Below are positions 13,575 through 25,524 of a stretch of 64,000 nt of DNA, piece by piece. Within the stretch, counting starts at the first letter, position 1. Each line of letters opens with the position of its first letter. The stretch covers positions 52,447,169-52,511,168 of the forward strand of contig OX485806.1 in assembly GCA_950295325.1 (NCBI GenBank). The letters run 5' to 3'. A model generated the notes under the pieces. That model was given only the letters and a program-made list of their open reading frames with translations. It searched no databases and was not told the origin of the DNA. This DNA is from Polytrichum commune (lineage: Eukaryota > Streptophyta > Polytrichopsida > Polytrichales > Polytrichaceae). The translations under genes and the position numbers were made by a program.

Positions 13575-13734
13575 CACCGCCGCGTGCGTTTGGGACCTCC
13601 ATCTCATATGTATTGTTTTTGTTTGAGTTTTTTTATTACTTCATTTGCTAACTTTCCATGTACGTTTTGCAAATTCCATTCAACACCTTCTTTATCTTAT
13701 GTTGTTGTTTGATTTCAATTGTCTAAAGAGATTT

Positions 13735-14410
13735 GGGTGGAAGGATTGAATCTTTGTTGGTTGGGTTGATATTTCTCAAGTTAAGGGGCTGGATAATGTA
13801 GGGACCCTCTCCGTTCCGAGAGGGTTTAGGGGTTCGGGGCATGCACGAGATTTTTGGTTTTCTAGGGAGGTTCGGGTGGACGGGTTGAATATTTGTTGGT
13901 TGGGTTGATATTTCTCAAGTTAAGGGGTTGGACAATGTGGGGACCCTCTCGGTTTTGAGAGGGTCCAGGGTTCGGGTATGCACTAGATTTTTGCTTCTCT
14001 AGATAGGTTAAGGTCGACGGGTTCAATGCTTGTTGGGTGGGTTGATATATCTCAAGTTAAGGGGTTGGACAATGTAGGGACCCTCTCGGTTCCGAGAGGG
14101 TCCAGGGGTTGGGGGTATGCACTAGATTTTAGCTTGTCTATTTGGTTGCGTTTGACGTGTTGAATGCTTGTTGGGTGGGTTGACAAATCTCAAGTTAAGG
14201 GGTTGGACAATGTAGGGATCCTCTCGGTTCCGAGAGGGTCCAGGGGTTGGGGTATGCACCAGATTTTTGCTTCTCTAAATAGGTTGGGGTCGACAGGTTC
14301 AATGCTTGTTGGGTGGATTCATATATCTCAAGTTAAGGGGTTGGACAATGTAAGGACCCTCTTGGTTCCGAGAGGGTCCAGGGGTTGGGGGTATGCACTA
14401 GATTTTTGCA
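13735..14410. repeat. satellite S1, right part
   Basis: Five S1 units with a regular 137-138 bp spacing (TTAAGGGGTTGGACAATGT at ~13920, 14057, 14195, 14333). They carry the same CCCTCTCGG-TT-CCGAGAGGG palindrome. Unlike the left part they do not alternate between two variants and are closer to one another, so this end has been homogenised more recently. 13575-13735 is the AT-rich 3' flank of the gene. Confidence 0.93.
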
Positions 14411-14475
14411 TGTGGCATTATAGCCTTAATGATAAATATTGCATCCCCGTTCATAATATGGTGTACTAGCTAGGA

Positions 14476-15450
14476 TGTCGCAACCCTTGCTAGCCCCCCC
14501 TTGACCATCTTGCCAATTTTCAATTCTAGCAAAGGTTACGAGTGGCTAACCCTTTGCATACCGCCATGCTAATGGTTAGCTCCTCTAACCCCGGACCAAT
14601 AGTTCATAGGAGGGAACCAACCCTCCTACTTTGCTTTCGGGACTCACCCCTTAATCGGTAACCCATTTCCCCAATGTGGACTTCCATCCATGGAAGTCCA
14701 ATCCTATGTTGATCATCGCGTTGCCGGAGCAACACTACAACAACCCGAACCATACTAGGCAACTATGGCCTCACAATAGGCCAAAGCCCATGGAGGCCTT
14801 GCCGTTCGGCCTCGGGTGGGTGAGGCCACACCACCTCACCCATATAAGCCTCTAGGACTTCACGCGGGGCCCCTACCCCACCGTCAACCAACCTCTTGTC
14901 TCCCTACCAAGAGTTGGGGCCAAGTGGACATTTTCCTTTAGCTGCTGGGCCTAGAACCCCCCAGCAGCTTCAGACCATCATAACTTCCTTGTATGATGTC
15001 TGATCATAACAACCAACCACTCCATCCTCATCTACGCTTCACGTAGATGCCGATGGACTCCTCACTTGCCCCATTTGGGCAAGTTATGAGGACGTTATGC
15101 CTCTTTGAACCTTGGCAGTCCCGGGAGTCACTCCCAGGCACTGCTGCACCAGGGCGCTGTCCCGGGACAGCGCCCCACTCAAATGGCCATAACTCCTAGC
15201 TCACACCTCCGATGGAGGTGTTCTTGAGCATTCTAGAATCACCACGCCATGAGCTACGCATAGCTCATGGCCTTACCCTTGTGCCTCCTAGTCTCCGTGG
15301 GTGGGAGGCGTTCCCAACGCCCGGGGCCCTCACCCACACTAGGATCACTTGGGCCCTCTCACCAATGGCGCCACAAGTCCCGGGTGTCACTCCGGGGTCC
15401 CCCTTGTGCCCATGGTGTTTCGGCCACTCCTTATGGAGAGGTGCGCGACA
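14476..15450 (+). mobile_element. solo LTR copy C with 5-bp target duplication
   Basis: The element is 975 bp, TGTCGC...GCGACA, flanked by TAGGA at 14471-14475 and 15451-15455. It is almost identical to copy B, with short differences around LTR positions 590-640. Because B and C each have their own different target duplication, they are two independent solo LTRs and not the two ends of one 13-kb element. Confidence 0.94.
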
Positions 15451-15455
15451 TAGGA

Positions 15456-17170
15456 TCCCCCAATCAAATTAAGATTCACCCCATTAATATAGTGCAATCG
15501 AAACGAACATCATACCAATGATGTTGACATCCCCATGCACCCATTTCACAATGGAATACTTCCTAGCCCATGTGCTACATAACAAATGCAAGTGTTTGTT
15601 GCATTCAGGTGGCTCCATGCTGGTAAGTGTTCAGACTTTGCCGTATGTTTATTTTGGTTTTGGTTTTTGTATGGCACATTCTTGAGTTTGTTTCATACGA
15701 TGAATGTGTGTGTGTGAGCCCAAAGTTGAGCCCACAGTTGTTGTTAACTCTTGATGGCATTAGAACTTAGATTTTGAATTGTTATCAATTATTATAAAAC
15801 TTAAACAGAGTGTAACCGTGAGCTTGTGATAGAATGTAGTTAAAGCTTACAGGATGGTACTTTACGGGTTGGGAACCCGTTGGTATTATGTTAATTTGGT
15901 TAGGGGGTTAAGGGGGTTGAGTTTAAGTTAAAAACCGGGTTATTGGCCAAGTAAGGATAGTTAGTGTTTGTTTTAGGCTATGGGGATGGTGTTGATTGTG
16001 AGATTGGTTGAGTTGGTAGGAGGATCGTTGATGCCCATTTTAGGGAGGGGGGGCTGGCTATGGGCCACCCTAGTGAATTTCGGAGGCGGGGACTGTGGTT
16101 CGAGTGTAGAAAGGAGCGGCAGCTGCACGGGAGGAGAAGGAGAGAGTGTCGGCAGTAGAAAAAACGGGGACGACACAAGTGATTCAAGCGGGAGGCAGCA
16201 AATCCAACATGTATGATGGACCAGCAAGTGAGGGCGCTCGAGGGGAAGACAATGCAGTAGCAAGAGGAAACAACCCTTCCCACACTCAAGCTCAAAATGT
16301 GCACCAGGGAAGGGGGAAGTGAGTGCGGATTGCCGAGTAGTGCACTGTTCTCGGACTAGAGAGGAAGGAAACAACAAGGATGGACTGATAGGGGGAGGAG
16401 GGATTCACAATTCAGGTAAAGAAATTTATCCTGAGCTGAGAGATAGGAGGCAATTCGGCATGACACATTGCTGAATTTCGCAAGGATGACCTTGGGTGGT
16501 CCTGGACTCTGCCTTGAGTCTTGGGTTGGTTGAGTTTTCCTTCCACCTCCCTGCAATCAATGCCGAAGTTGGCAGTCGGAGCTAGGAACGGCGGGATTGA
16601 GGTTGTGGTAGGAAGCCCAACAAGGGGATGGTAGAAGAGGATGCTGGCTGGGGAAACTTAGTAGTGTGAGCGTAGAGCGGAGAGCGGTGATTGGAGAGTG
16701 GAAAATTTAGATTTTCTTGGGTTATTTTAGGAGAAGCGGTGCCTATGTCTGTGGATTTAGAGGTAGTTTGAATTCAATTTGTTGGAAAGGCACCCCATTC
16801 CCGTGGACATAATAATCCAGAATTGTTCGAGAAACCAACGGATCCTATAGGCGTGGAAGATTGTGTTTGTTATCAAACATCTTATAGTCTAGGTTTCAAA
16901 TGTTTCATATTAAATTAGGGCTGATGTCACCAATTGAAATCAAACATTATCATATGATGAACAACTTAAGTATACATAAATGATTTCCACAGAGTGATAA
17001 ATTGCCCCAAGTAGGTAGGGTATTCTTTCCAAGTACGATTAGATATCAATAATTCCCATACACAAAATATTTGATGGCCGAGAAAATGTTCATGAACTTA
17101 GGTGCCAAACTCAAGACTTACAAAAATGTGTATTCAGTTCAAGTAGCTATATACAACCATCCTCTACTTT
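15456..17170. other. 1.7 kb without a supported gene
   Basis: 15466-15490 contains, inverted, the motif TTAATGGGGTGAA..TTAA that recurs at 19070 and 19200. 15980-16330 is G-rich on the plus strand and gives overlapping open frames in several phases without family motifs. 16740-17170 is AT-rich. I see no TATA-ATG pairing or splice pattern strong enough to call a gene. Confidence 0.45.
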
Positions 17171-17178
17171 ATTTCCAT

Positions 17179-17679
17179 CTACACCCTATCGGCCGAACAT
17201 GTCCAATATGGGTAAAATGATTCAAAGATCATGCCATAGAACTCCTCCGCACACCAACAGCTCTCCAATTCATCCCTTAGCTTAGCCAATGAACGCAATG
17301 ACAAATCCCCCATGTCCGACATAAGAATCCTCCGGGAAATTTTTGAGCTGATGTGGCGGCTATGAGATAACCACATCATGTTCATTTGAAATTGTGTGAT
17401 GAGGTTATGTTCGCGTGGCAAACACACCCTTAAGTCTACATTGGGACCCATGGCGTATTCATATTGAGCCAAACGAAGAACATTGTACTCGGCATTTTTA
17501 TCCACAATATTTTTGCATGATTTGCAACATAGCCTCAAATCGTGGATTAGAGACAAACGACATTGGGTGTCCAATACCGTCTCCCGGCCCGTATCCACAT
17601 TTGCGGCATCCACCAATAAGTTGGGAACTAAGACTGACAATTGTACATCTAGGTCCAGATGTAGTACGAGTAGCTCCAT
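17179..17679 (-). CDS. hypothetical protein, possibly a terminal exon
   Basis: An open frame of about 166 codons from an ATG at 17679. The product is of mixed composition and not repetitive, with a paired cysteine region (LCCKSCKNIV, about residues 51-60), a basic/serine stretch (HSRHISSKISRR) and a C-terminus rich in aromatics (EEFYGMIFESFYPYW). I do not recognise the family. The length is well above chance for this AT-rich context, and composition is protein-like. It ends 75 bp before the S2 satellite begins on its 5' side. It could be a lone exon of a larger gene or a remnant. Confidence 0.3.
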   Translation of the reverse strand: MELLVLHLDLDVQLSVLVPNLLVDAANVDTGRETVLDTQCRLSLIHDLRLCCKSCKNIVDKNAEYNVLRLAQYEYAMGPNVDLRVCLPREHNLITQFQMNMMWLSHSRHISSKISRRILMSDMGDLSLRSLAKLRDELESCWCAEEFYGMIFESFYPYWTCSADRV

Positions 17680-17753
17680 GACGTGCAATTAGAGCGATCT
17701 TCCACAACCTGATGAACAAATGAAGAGGTACACAAATGAACTCAAAAATTAAG

Positions 17754-18898
17754 TGAATTTTGGCCAAGGCCTTAACCTCAACCCAAAGACTCAAGAATGC
17801 TTAAAATTTGGACAAGGCCTTAACATCAAACACAACATACAAGAATCTGAAATTTGGCCAAGGCCTTAACCTCAACCCAAAGACTCAAGAATGCTTAAAA
17901 TTTGGACAAAGCCTTAACATCAAACACAACATACAAGAATCTAAAATTTGGCCAAGGCCTTAACGTCAACCCAAAGACTCAAGAATGCTTGAAATTTGGC
18001 CAAGGCCTTAACTTCAACCCAAAGACTCAAGAATGCTTAAAATTTGGACAAACCCTTAATATCAAACACAACATACTAGAATTTGAAATTTGGCCAAGGC
18101 CTTAACGTCAACCCAAAGACTCAAGAATGCTTAAAATTTGGACAAACCCTTAACATCAAACACAACATACTAGAATTTGAAATTTGGCCAAGGCCTTAAC
18201 GTCAACCCAAAGACTCAAGAATGCTTAAAATTTGGCCAAGGCCTTAACATCAAACACAACACACAAAAATCTGAAATTTGGCCAAGGCCTTAACGTCAAC
18301 CCAAAGACTCAAGAATGCTTAAAATTTGGCCAAGGCCTTAACATCAAACACAACACACAAAAATCTGAAATTTGGCCAAGGCCTTAACTTCAACCCAAAG
18401 ACTCAAGAATGCTTAAAATTTGGCCAAGGCCTTAACATCAAACACAACATACAATAATCTGAAATTTGGCCAAGGCCTTAACTTCAACCCAAACACTGAA
18501 ATATGCTTAAAAATTGGCCAAGGCCTTAACATCAAACACAACATACAAGAATCTGAAATTTGGCCAAGGCCTTAATTTCAACCCAAAGACTCAAGAATGC
18601 TTAAAAATTGGCCAAGGCCTTAACATCAAACACAACATACAAGAATATGAAATTTGGCCAAGGCCTTAACGTCAACCCAAAGACTCAAGAATGCTTAAAA
18701 TTTGGACAAGGCCTTAACATCAAACACAACATACAAGAATCTGAAATTTGGCCAAGGCCTTAACGTCAACCCAAAGACTCAAGAATGCTTAAAAATTGGC
18801 CAAGGCCTTAACATCAAACACAACATACAAGAATCTGAAATTTGGCCAAGGCCTTAAATTCAACCCAAAGATTCAATAATGCTTAAAAATTGGCCAAA
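17754..18898. repeat. satellite S2 (47/48-bp units alternating)
   Basis: Tandem array with the repeated start TTTGGCCAAGGCCTTAAC. Two half-units alternate: one continues with CATCAAACACAACATACAAG, the other with CAACCCAAAGACTCAAG, so the higher-order period is about 95 bp. Each half-unit begins with overlapping short palindromes, TTGGCCAA and AAGGCCTT. About 24 half-units are present and closely similar, indicating recent expansion. The TCTCGG-N2-CCGAGA core is absent. Confidence 0.95.
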
Positions 18899-19309
18899 AG
18901 ACACACCTGAATTCAAGAATGGAGCCTTCCTCAAATGTGGCCAAGAGATGCCCAAACAAAACTTGCATTTGCTATATATCATTTGGGATTGGAAGACGGC
19001 CAATGTGAATGGGGTGCACATGGAGGCAAACATTATGGGTATGATATGTGATTGGATTCCACCAAATTAATGGGGTGAACCTTAACTTGAATGGGGGTTG
19101 GAATCAATATCATAACTCCAACTAAACACCAATGTGAAAGGGATCCACGTGGATATGAAATTCAATGGTATATTAGTAGTTCCGAATGCACAAGATTGAA
19201 GGGGTGAATCTTAACTTGAGTGGGGGATGGAATCAATAACATAATGACCATAATGGCACATGCATTATCTGGTGCCAACCCAAACCCCCTACCCCTAACC
19301 CCTCAACTA
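18899..19309. other. spacer with a diverged tandem duplication
   Basis: Two diverged copies of a ~45-bp block (GGGGTGAAYCTTAACTTGA.. to ..GGAATCAATA) start at 19072 and 19201. A fragment of the same motif occurs inverted at 15466. No gene is seen. The segment separates satellites S2 and S3. Confidence 0.5.
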
Positions 19310-21125
19310 GAGAAATAGCAATCCAACTAGCAAGACACAATCAGGTCCACAACTAACACCATCCACATTAATTCAAAATGTGCTCCTAGACAACTAGTTA
19401 CTTACCCTCAGGGAGCTGAGAACCCACCCAAACATAAAATCAACCATCCACAGTAATACAAAATCTGGTCCCCTTCAACTAAGACCTTACCCTCTCGGAG
19501 CCGAGAGACTACCCAAACATAAAATGAAAGCATTTACATTAATCCAAAATCTGGTCCTAGACACCTAAGACCTTACCCTCTCGGAGCCGAGAGCCCAACC
19601 AAACATAAAATCAACCATCCACACTAATACAAAATCTGGTCCTAGACACCTAAGACCTTACCCTCTCGGAGCCGAGAGCCCAACCAAACATAAAATCAAC
19701 CATCCACACTGATACAAAATCTGGTCCTAGACACACAAGACCTTACCCTCTCGGAGCCGAGAGCCTAACCAAACATAAAATCAACCATCCACACTGATAC
19801 AAAATCTGGTCCTAGACACACAAGACCTTACCCTCTCGGAGCCGAGAGCCTAACCAAACATAAAATCAACCATCCACACTGATACAAAATCTGGTCCTAG
19901 ACACACAAGACCTTACCCTCTCGGAGCCGAGAGCCTAACCAAACATAAAATCAACCATCCACACTGATACAAAATCTGGTCCTAGACACACAAGACCTTA
20001 CCCTCTCGGAGCCGAGAGCCTAACCAAACATAAAATCAACCATCCACACTGATACAAAATCTGGTCCTAGACACACAAGACCTTACCCTCTCGGAGCCGA
20101 TAGCCTAACCAAACATAAAATGAACCATCCACATTAATTCAAAATTTGGTCCCCCTATAACTAAGGCCTTACCATCTCGGAGCTGTGAGCCTAACCAAAC
20201 ATAATATCAACCATCCACACTAATACAAAATCTGGTCCCCTTCAACTAGGACCTTACACTATCAGAGCCGAGAGCCTAACCAAACATAATATCAACCATC
20301 CACACTAATACAAAATCTGATCCCCTTCAACTAGGACCTTACACTATCAGAGCCGAGAGCGTAACCAAACATAAAATCAACCATCCCCATTAATCCAAAA
20401 TCTGGTCCAAGACAACACATACCTTACCCTCTCGGAGCCGAGAGCCTACATGAAAATCAAATCAACTATCCACATCAATCCAAAAAGAAGTCCTAGACAC
20501 CTAAGGCCTTACCCTCTCAGAGCCGAGAGCCTACCCATTCATAAACTCAAAGCATACACATTAAGTCAAAATCTGGTCCTAGACACACAAGACCTTACCC
20601 TCTCGAAGCCGATAGCCTAACCAAACATAAAATCAACCATCCACACTAATACAAAATCTGATCCTAGACACCTAAGACCTTACCCTCTCGGAGCCGAGAG
20701 CCTAACCAAACATAAAATCAACCATCCACACTAATACAAAATCCGGTCCTAGACACCTAAGACCTTACCCTCTCGGAGCCGATAGGCTACCCAACCATAA
20801 AATCAACCATCCCCATTAATCCAAATTCTGGTCCCCCTATAACTAAGACCTTACCCTCTCGGACCCGAGAGCCTAACCAAACATAACATCAACCATCCAC
20901 AGTAATTCAAAATTTGGTCCTTGATAACACATACCTTACCCTCTCGGAGCCGAGAGCCTACCCAAATATAAAATCAACCATGCACATAAAATCAAAATCT
21001 TGACATCTAAGACCTTACCCTCTCGGAGCCGAGAGTCTACACGAACACAAAAATCTAACATCCACATAAAATCAATATTTGTTCCTTAACAACAAATCCA
21101 TTACCTTAGAGCCAAGAGCCTACAT
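19310..21125. repeat. satellite S3 (85-bp units), 3' side of gene copy 2
   Basis: Tandem 85-bp units, each with TTACCCTCTCGGAGCCGAGA, where CTCTCGG and CCGAGAG form 7-bp arms around AG. About six units between 19620 and 20100 are nearly identical; outer units are more diverged and contain short indels. The unit sequence outside the palindrome (ATAAAATCAACCATCCAC, AAAATCTGGTCC) has no similarity to S1 that I can see. Confidence 0.96.
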
Positions 21126-21296
21126 AAACATAGATTTGACAACTCGAAATAAAGAATTGAAATCAAACACCAACATAAGACGAAGAAGGAGATATATGGG
21201 ATTGCAAAAGGTAAATGAAAATTCATAAAATAAATTTATAAAAAAATTTAACAAAACCAATATATATGAGATGGAGGTTAGAGATGCACGAGGCGT

Positions 21297-24200
21297 AGTC
21301 AACCACTTGGACTACTATGTCTATCACTATCCTGGCCCTGCTCGGCCTTATGTCTAGGAAATCCAATACTAGTTTGTTGTAAGGTCGGATACGAGTAGGA
21401 GGTGGGGACGGTGCTTCCGCCAAAAAATGGGCAAGCTCCGTAGCATATTAAGGGAGCTCGAACGTCGTCAAAGGCGTTGCAAACATATCCGCATTAAGGA
21501 CGCGGATGGGGCTCTCAATTTGAACTCTGGACATAGAGGAAAAAAAGAAAACTATGAGCACATGTCTCTATCTCAAATATTTGAAGATACAAATAAAAAC
21601 AAGGTAGAATAAAATAATCAACTTACTCACAAAGCAAATCGAAATTGCGTTCGCCATCTTTCGAGGAGGAGGAGCAAAAACGGAGCCTCGTTGAGGGGCG
21701 GTAGGTTGAGAGGTCTGTTATTGTTCAGGCTCGCGAATGGGGAGGAGGATGGACTTGATAACATCAATGTCCGATTCAAGCGTCACAATATGGCGTTGAA
21801 TGGAGCGGCATGCTATGATGGAACCTCCTAAACCAACAAAATGCGAAGGGATCAGGATAAGGAAATGAATAGGGAAACGAATACAAATGAAATCAAAAAA
21901 TCAAAAAAGAAAGAAATGAAAAAAACAAGAGAAGAAAAACGAACCAAAGCCACACTGCCAATCCAATGTAATGTCGTCTTTGTCCGTGAGGGCGGAGAAA
22001 ATGATCGAGAAGAATTTGGGCCGCTTTTCACGAGCACCTCTCTAAGGCACCCCGTCGTCCCTCACGAATTGGTTATTCACATTGGTAAAGCTGTTGAGCC
22101 AACCATCTCGTTTGAGATTGTAACCCATGTCCTCGAAGTATGAGGTCCGGACATTCAAAACGGACCGATTACGCACAAGCACCTTGATGAAGAACTTGCG
22201 AGTCTGCACAAATTTTCAACGATAGAATTATGAAAACAGAAATAAAAGAAATAAGCTACGAATGAAAATGGATGAAGGCCGAGAAGAAGTACCAATTCAA
22301 AAGAATTAGTGGGCGATTAGAGATCGAGATCACTCATGCCGAACCAGTCCTCGACAACATAGAATTCCTCCATGTGAGCCCAGTTATGAATTGATCTCGA
22401 AACTTCAGGATCGGTAGCGTGCGCAAAGACGAGGACGCCATCGTCATGAAGGTTGGCATTCGCAAATGCAAACAAAACCTCGAAGTAAGTGGAAGAGCGG
22501 ATGTTCCACTAAGGAACATCCAAGGATGAGGCGTGGAGATGCTCGGGACACGTAGGTTCTCGGGCACATCTGCAAACAAGAGATCAACGCCAGTGTGAAC
22601 CTTAGGCTTGGTGTTTGGTCGAGTACGGCCCGCTCCAACCTGAAAGAAAAAATGCAAAGAAAGTAAAACAACAAAACAAATGTTCAAATACATTGAATGA
22701 AAGAATAAAACAATAAAAATGCACACAAACCTTGGTTAGGAAGTCTTGTATGTGGCGGTAGGCGGGAGGTGGAACCTTGGTCTTCATGAGATCCTCAATG
22801 AACTTCCCCATGTCCACATTCTCAATCAAAGAAAAGCTAGATGACTTCTCGGAGGAAGTTACCAATGTATCAGGTGCAACAGCCTTCTACTTGCGAGGCA
22901 CAGATGGAATGGTTGCACCGCTATGAGAAGGAGCAACAACCGGATTGGGTAGGGCAGCAGAAGGAGTGGCGGTTGGACTTCCAACCACAGTGGTGGCTGG
23001 AGCAACATTGCGTTGAACGGAGGCCTTGGCGTAAGAACGTGTGGAAACTTGAGAAAAGACATGGGCGAGAACCTTCTTACCTCTGCCTTTACCTTTGACG
23101 GGCGCAACATCCTTCCCAACGGATGGAGGAGCGGATTTATCTTCATCTGGTTCCTCCTCCAATTCAATGACGTCGGGGCTAGAGCTTGCAAGGCTGCTGT
23201 AAAGGGATTCTTCCTCATCGGGCACGAATCTACGAGAGCAATGCAAATACCAACCACCAGCCTGCAAGTGCAAGGGTGGAAACTTTGTGATTTGCATGGC
23301 CGTATAGACACAAAGATTGGAGTTGACATCGATCCAATCGAAGAGGAAAGTGGGCAAGGACGAAGGAGGCAAAACATTCTTCACAACGAGCTCGCGGTGA
23401 ATGTACCTGGAAAATGAAGAACATGGAGTAAGAAAATGGCCGTGGAAAGGAAAGGGAATGAAAGGAATATGCGAAAAATGAAAACGGAAAAGAATACTGG
23501 TAAGCAACGCGTTTGATTGCAATGGGGCCTTCCTCGAACTCCAAGAGGTCAAGGCCCTTACTAAATATCAAATCGCCCTTGTCGTCAAAATACACCCGAA
23601 AAACCTTGTCCCACAAAATGAGCCTCCAATGCTCAACATAATTGGACGGGTGCAAAATCTCCGTAGAAATCCAATCAATGTCCACAGACAACTCATTCTC
23701 AAACGATGCAATCTCGGCCTCAACCCCCTTCTCCAACTATGTTAAGAGAGACCAACAGTTAGAAATGAAAAAGAATGAAACAAACAAACGAAAAGAAACA
23801 AAACATGAAGATGTACCTGTGCCCAGAAAGAAGTTTTGTTAAGCTAGTCGTCAAGGACTTTCTCACGGAGAGGAAGAGCAGAGGGGAATTTGTTTTCAAT
23901 TTTGATCTTGGCGGGAGAATTCCACCACCGAAGCCACTTGGCTTTGAAGGAGGCATCGACATGGGTGGTTGCTACCTTTTGGAGTTTTTCTATTGTCATA
24001 TCGGGGACGAGGAAGGTGGAAAAATGGCGGTCAATCTGCAACATATGAGAGTGAAAGCAAAGATGAAACAAGAAGGAATGAAAGAGGAAGTTATAAGCCA
24101 ACAAGGAAACAAATGGGAGGCGAACCTCGTAGAAGAAGTCTTCGCCATTATCTTTGTGGGCGATGGAAATGAACTTCTCGAAATTTCGAGACCGAATACT

Positions 24201-25472
24201 CTTGATGAGTTTCTCTTGGGCTTTGGTCATAGTATCCCAAATTTTGGGAGCAGACCTGAGGGACTCTGGTGTATTCTCCCGTTACAACCTTGCTGCAGTG
24301 TCGGCTGCGTTCGACAACTCTCTCTAACATACAAAGAGGAGTGTAAAAGAATGACAATAATCAAGAGGAGAAAGACATAAGCATAAGGAAGGGAAGGAAG
24401 AATTACCTTATACAAGAATTTGACGAAGACGTCCAAGGTAAGAGGATACCAAGTTGGAGTTTTAACCATTTTGGTTTCGCACGTCTTGTAATCTGCGGGA
24501 GAAATAAGGTCCTTGAATTCCTCAAGTTTCATCTTCCCAAATGTTCGAATGCGGAGTAGCTTGGCAGGAATGTTGTCCTTGACATGGTCGTGCTTCGTGG
24601 ACCTACAAGAAATAGCGAGAAACAAAAGGGGAAAAATATTGAGAAAAAAAAACAACAAGAGAAACCCAAACAAAAACAAACTTACCAGTTGATGCCATTC
24701 ATGGCATTAAGGAAGACGACAGCACAGTTTCTCGGGTCGACAACAATGCAGTCCATGGAGATGTGCCAATCTTTGTCCATGGAATGGTGCTTGTTAATGT
24801 GTCGAAACCAAGCCGTCACGCGATGATTTCCCTCCCACACGAAAAACATCTTGCCAACAAAGTGATAGAGGTCGGAATCATTTTCAAGCATGGAATCAAA
24901 CTCATCACTGGCCTCCTTCCATAATGAACTCCAGGAGGCCCGAATGTCGTCCAAAACATGAAGCCCCTCATTAAGGTTGTTGTAGGGAGAGACATACATG
25001 GCACGGTTGCCGTCACGGTAACCCATGACGAATTTGTTTTGCAACCAAGCAACATCGACCTCCCTGATGGGCCGAACAAGAGGAAGACATTGCAAGCGGC
25101 ACAATGGAATAGAGAAATGTGACTTAGCAAGAGGTTTGATTCGAACCCGATGAATCACACCGATAGAGTCTTCTTTTTGCGATCTCCGAATCTCGAGCTC
25201 AATCTCATCCGGATTTGACTCATCAAGAGGACGCACAAGGTCGAATACATGAGGTGAATCATTCTACAAGGGTGGACACAAAATCATGAGGTTAAGCCCA
25301 AAATATGTTGAAAGCCAAAGAACCGGAAGTGCTTGGACACAAAAGGAAAATTTAGCATAGAAAACACCTTTCCACGTTGGACATCAACTAGTGTATGAAC
25401 TTCCACCTCGGCAGGCTCCAATTGAACATTACGGTCATATGTGGATGGCTCCTTGGAGAGAATAAGATCCAT
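21297..25472 (-). pseudogene. ParB/methylase-like family gene, copy 2 (most complete)
   Basis: Exons on the minus strand with GT..AG borders: 25472-25368 (ATG), 25263-24686, 24602-24407, 24323-24126, 24035-23817, 23736-23498, 23406-22731, 22639-22293, then ~22200-21950, ~21838-21720 and ~21423-21297. The 25263-24686 exon has an EGNHRVTAWFRHI block and a later VDPRNCAVVFLNAMNGIN block; together with an upstream LxPLVRPIREVD they resemble the ParB N-terminal fold. The 22639-21720 exons resemble the N4/N6 DNA methyltransferase core, with DLLFADVPE in place of DPPY and GGSIIACRSIQRHIVTLE as the SAM-binding part. In bacteria and phages ParB-like domains are often fused to such methylases. Damage includes nonsense codons in exons 4 and 5, at 22889-22887, at 22511-22509 and 22044-22042 (TGG to TAG in PWRGAREK). 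Expression as a shorter product cannot be excluded. Motif I ends in REPEQ then stop. Confidence 0.6.
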
Positions 25473-25524
25473 AGCTTGTGATTCCTACACAAATTGAAGT
25501 CGAATACAAAAAACAAAAGTTAGA

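Noticed and set aside
2129-15450. Copies B and C as the two LTRs of a single large retrotransposon
   Set aside because: Each has its own perfect and different 5-bp target duplication, and no retroelement genes lie between them.
573-15521. Open frames of 60-130 codons inside the LTR copies (for example 573-821, 2868-3165, 15212-15521)
   Set aside because: They occur in overlapping frames on both strands, vary with the LTR copy and show no domain or start context.
15973-16377. Leucine/serine/proline-rich minus-strand frame of 134 codons
   Set aside because: It overlaps other open frames in the same G-rich stretch and has no motif or splice context.
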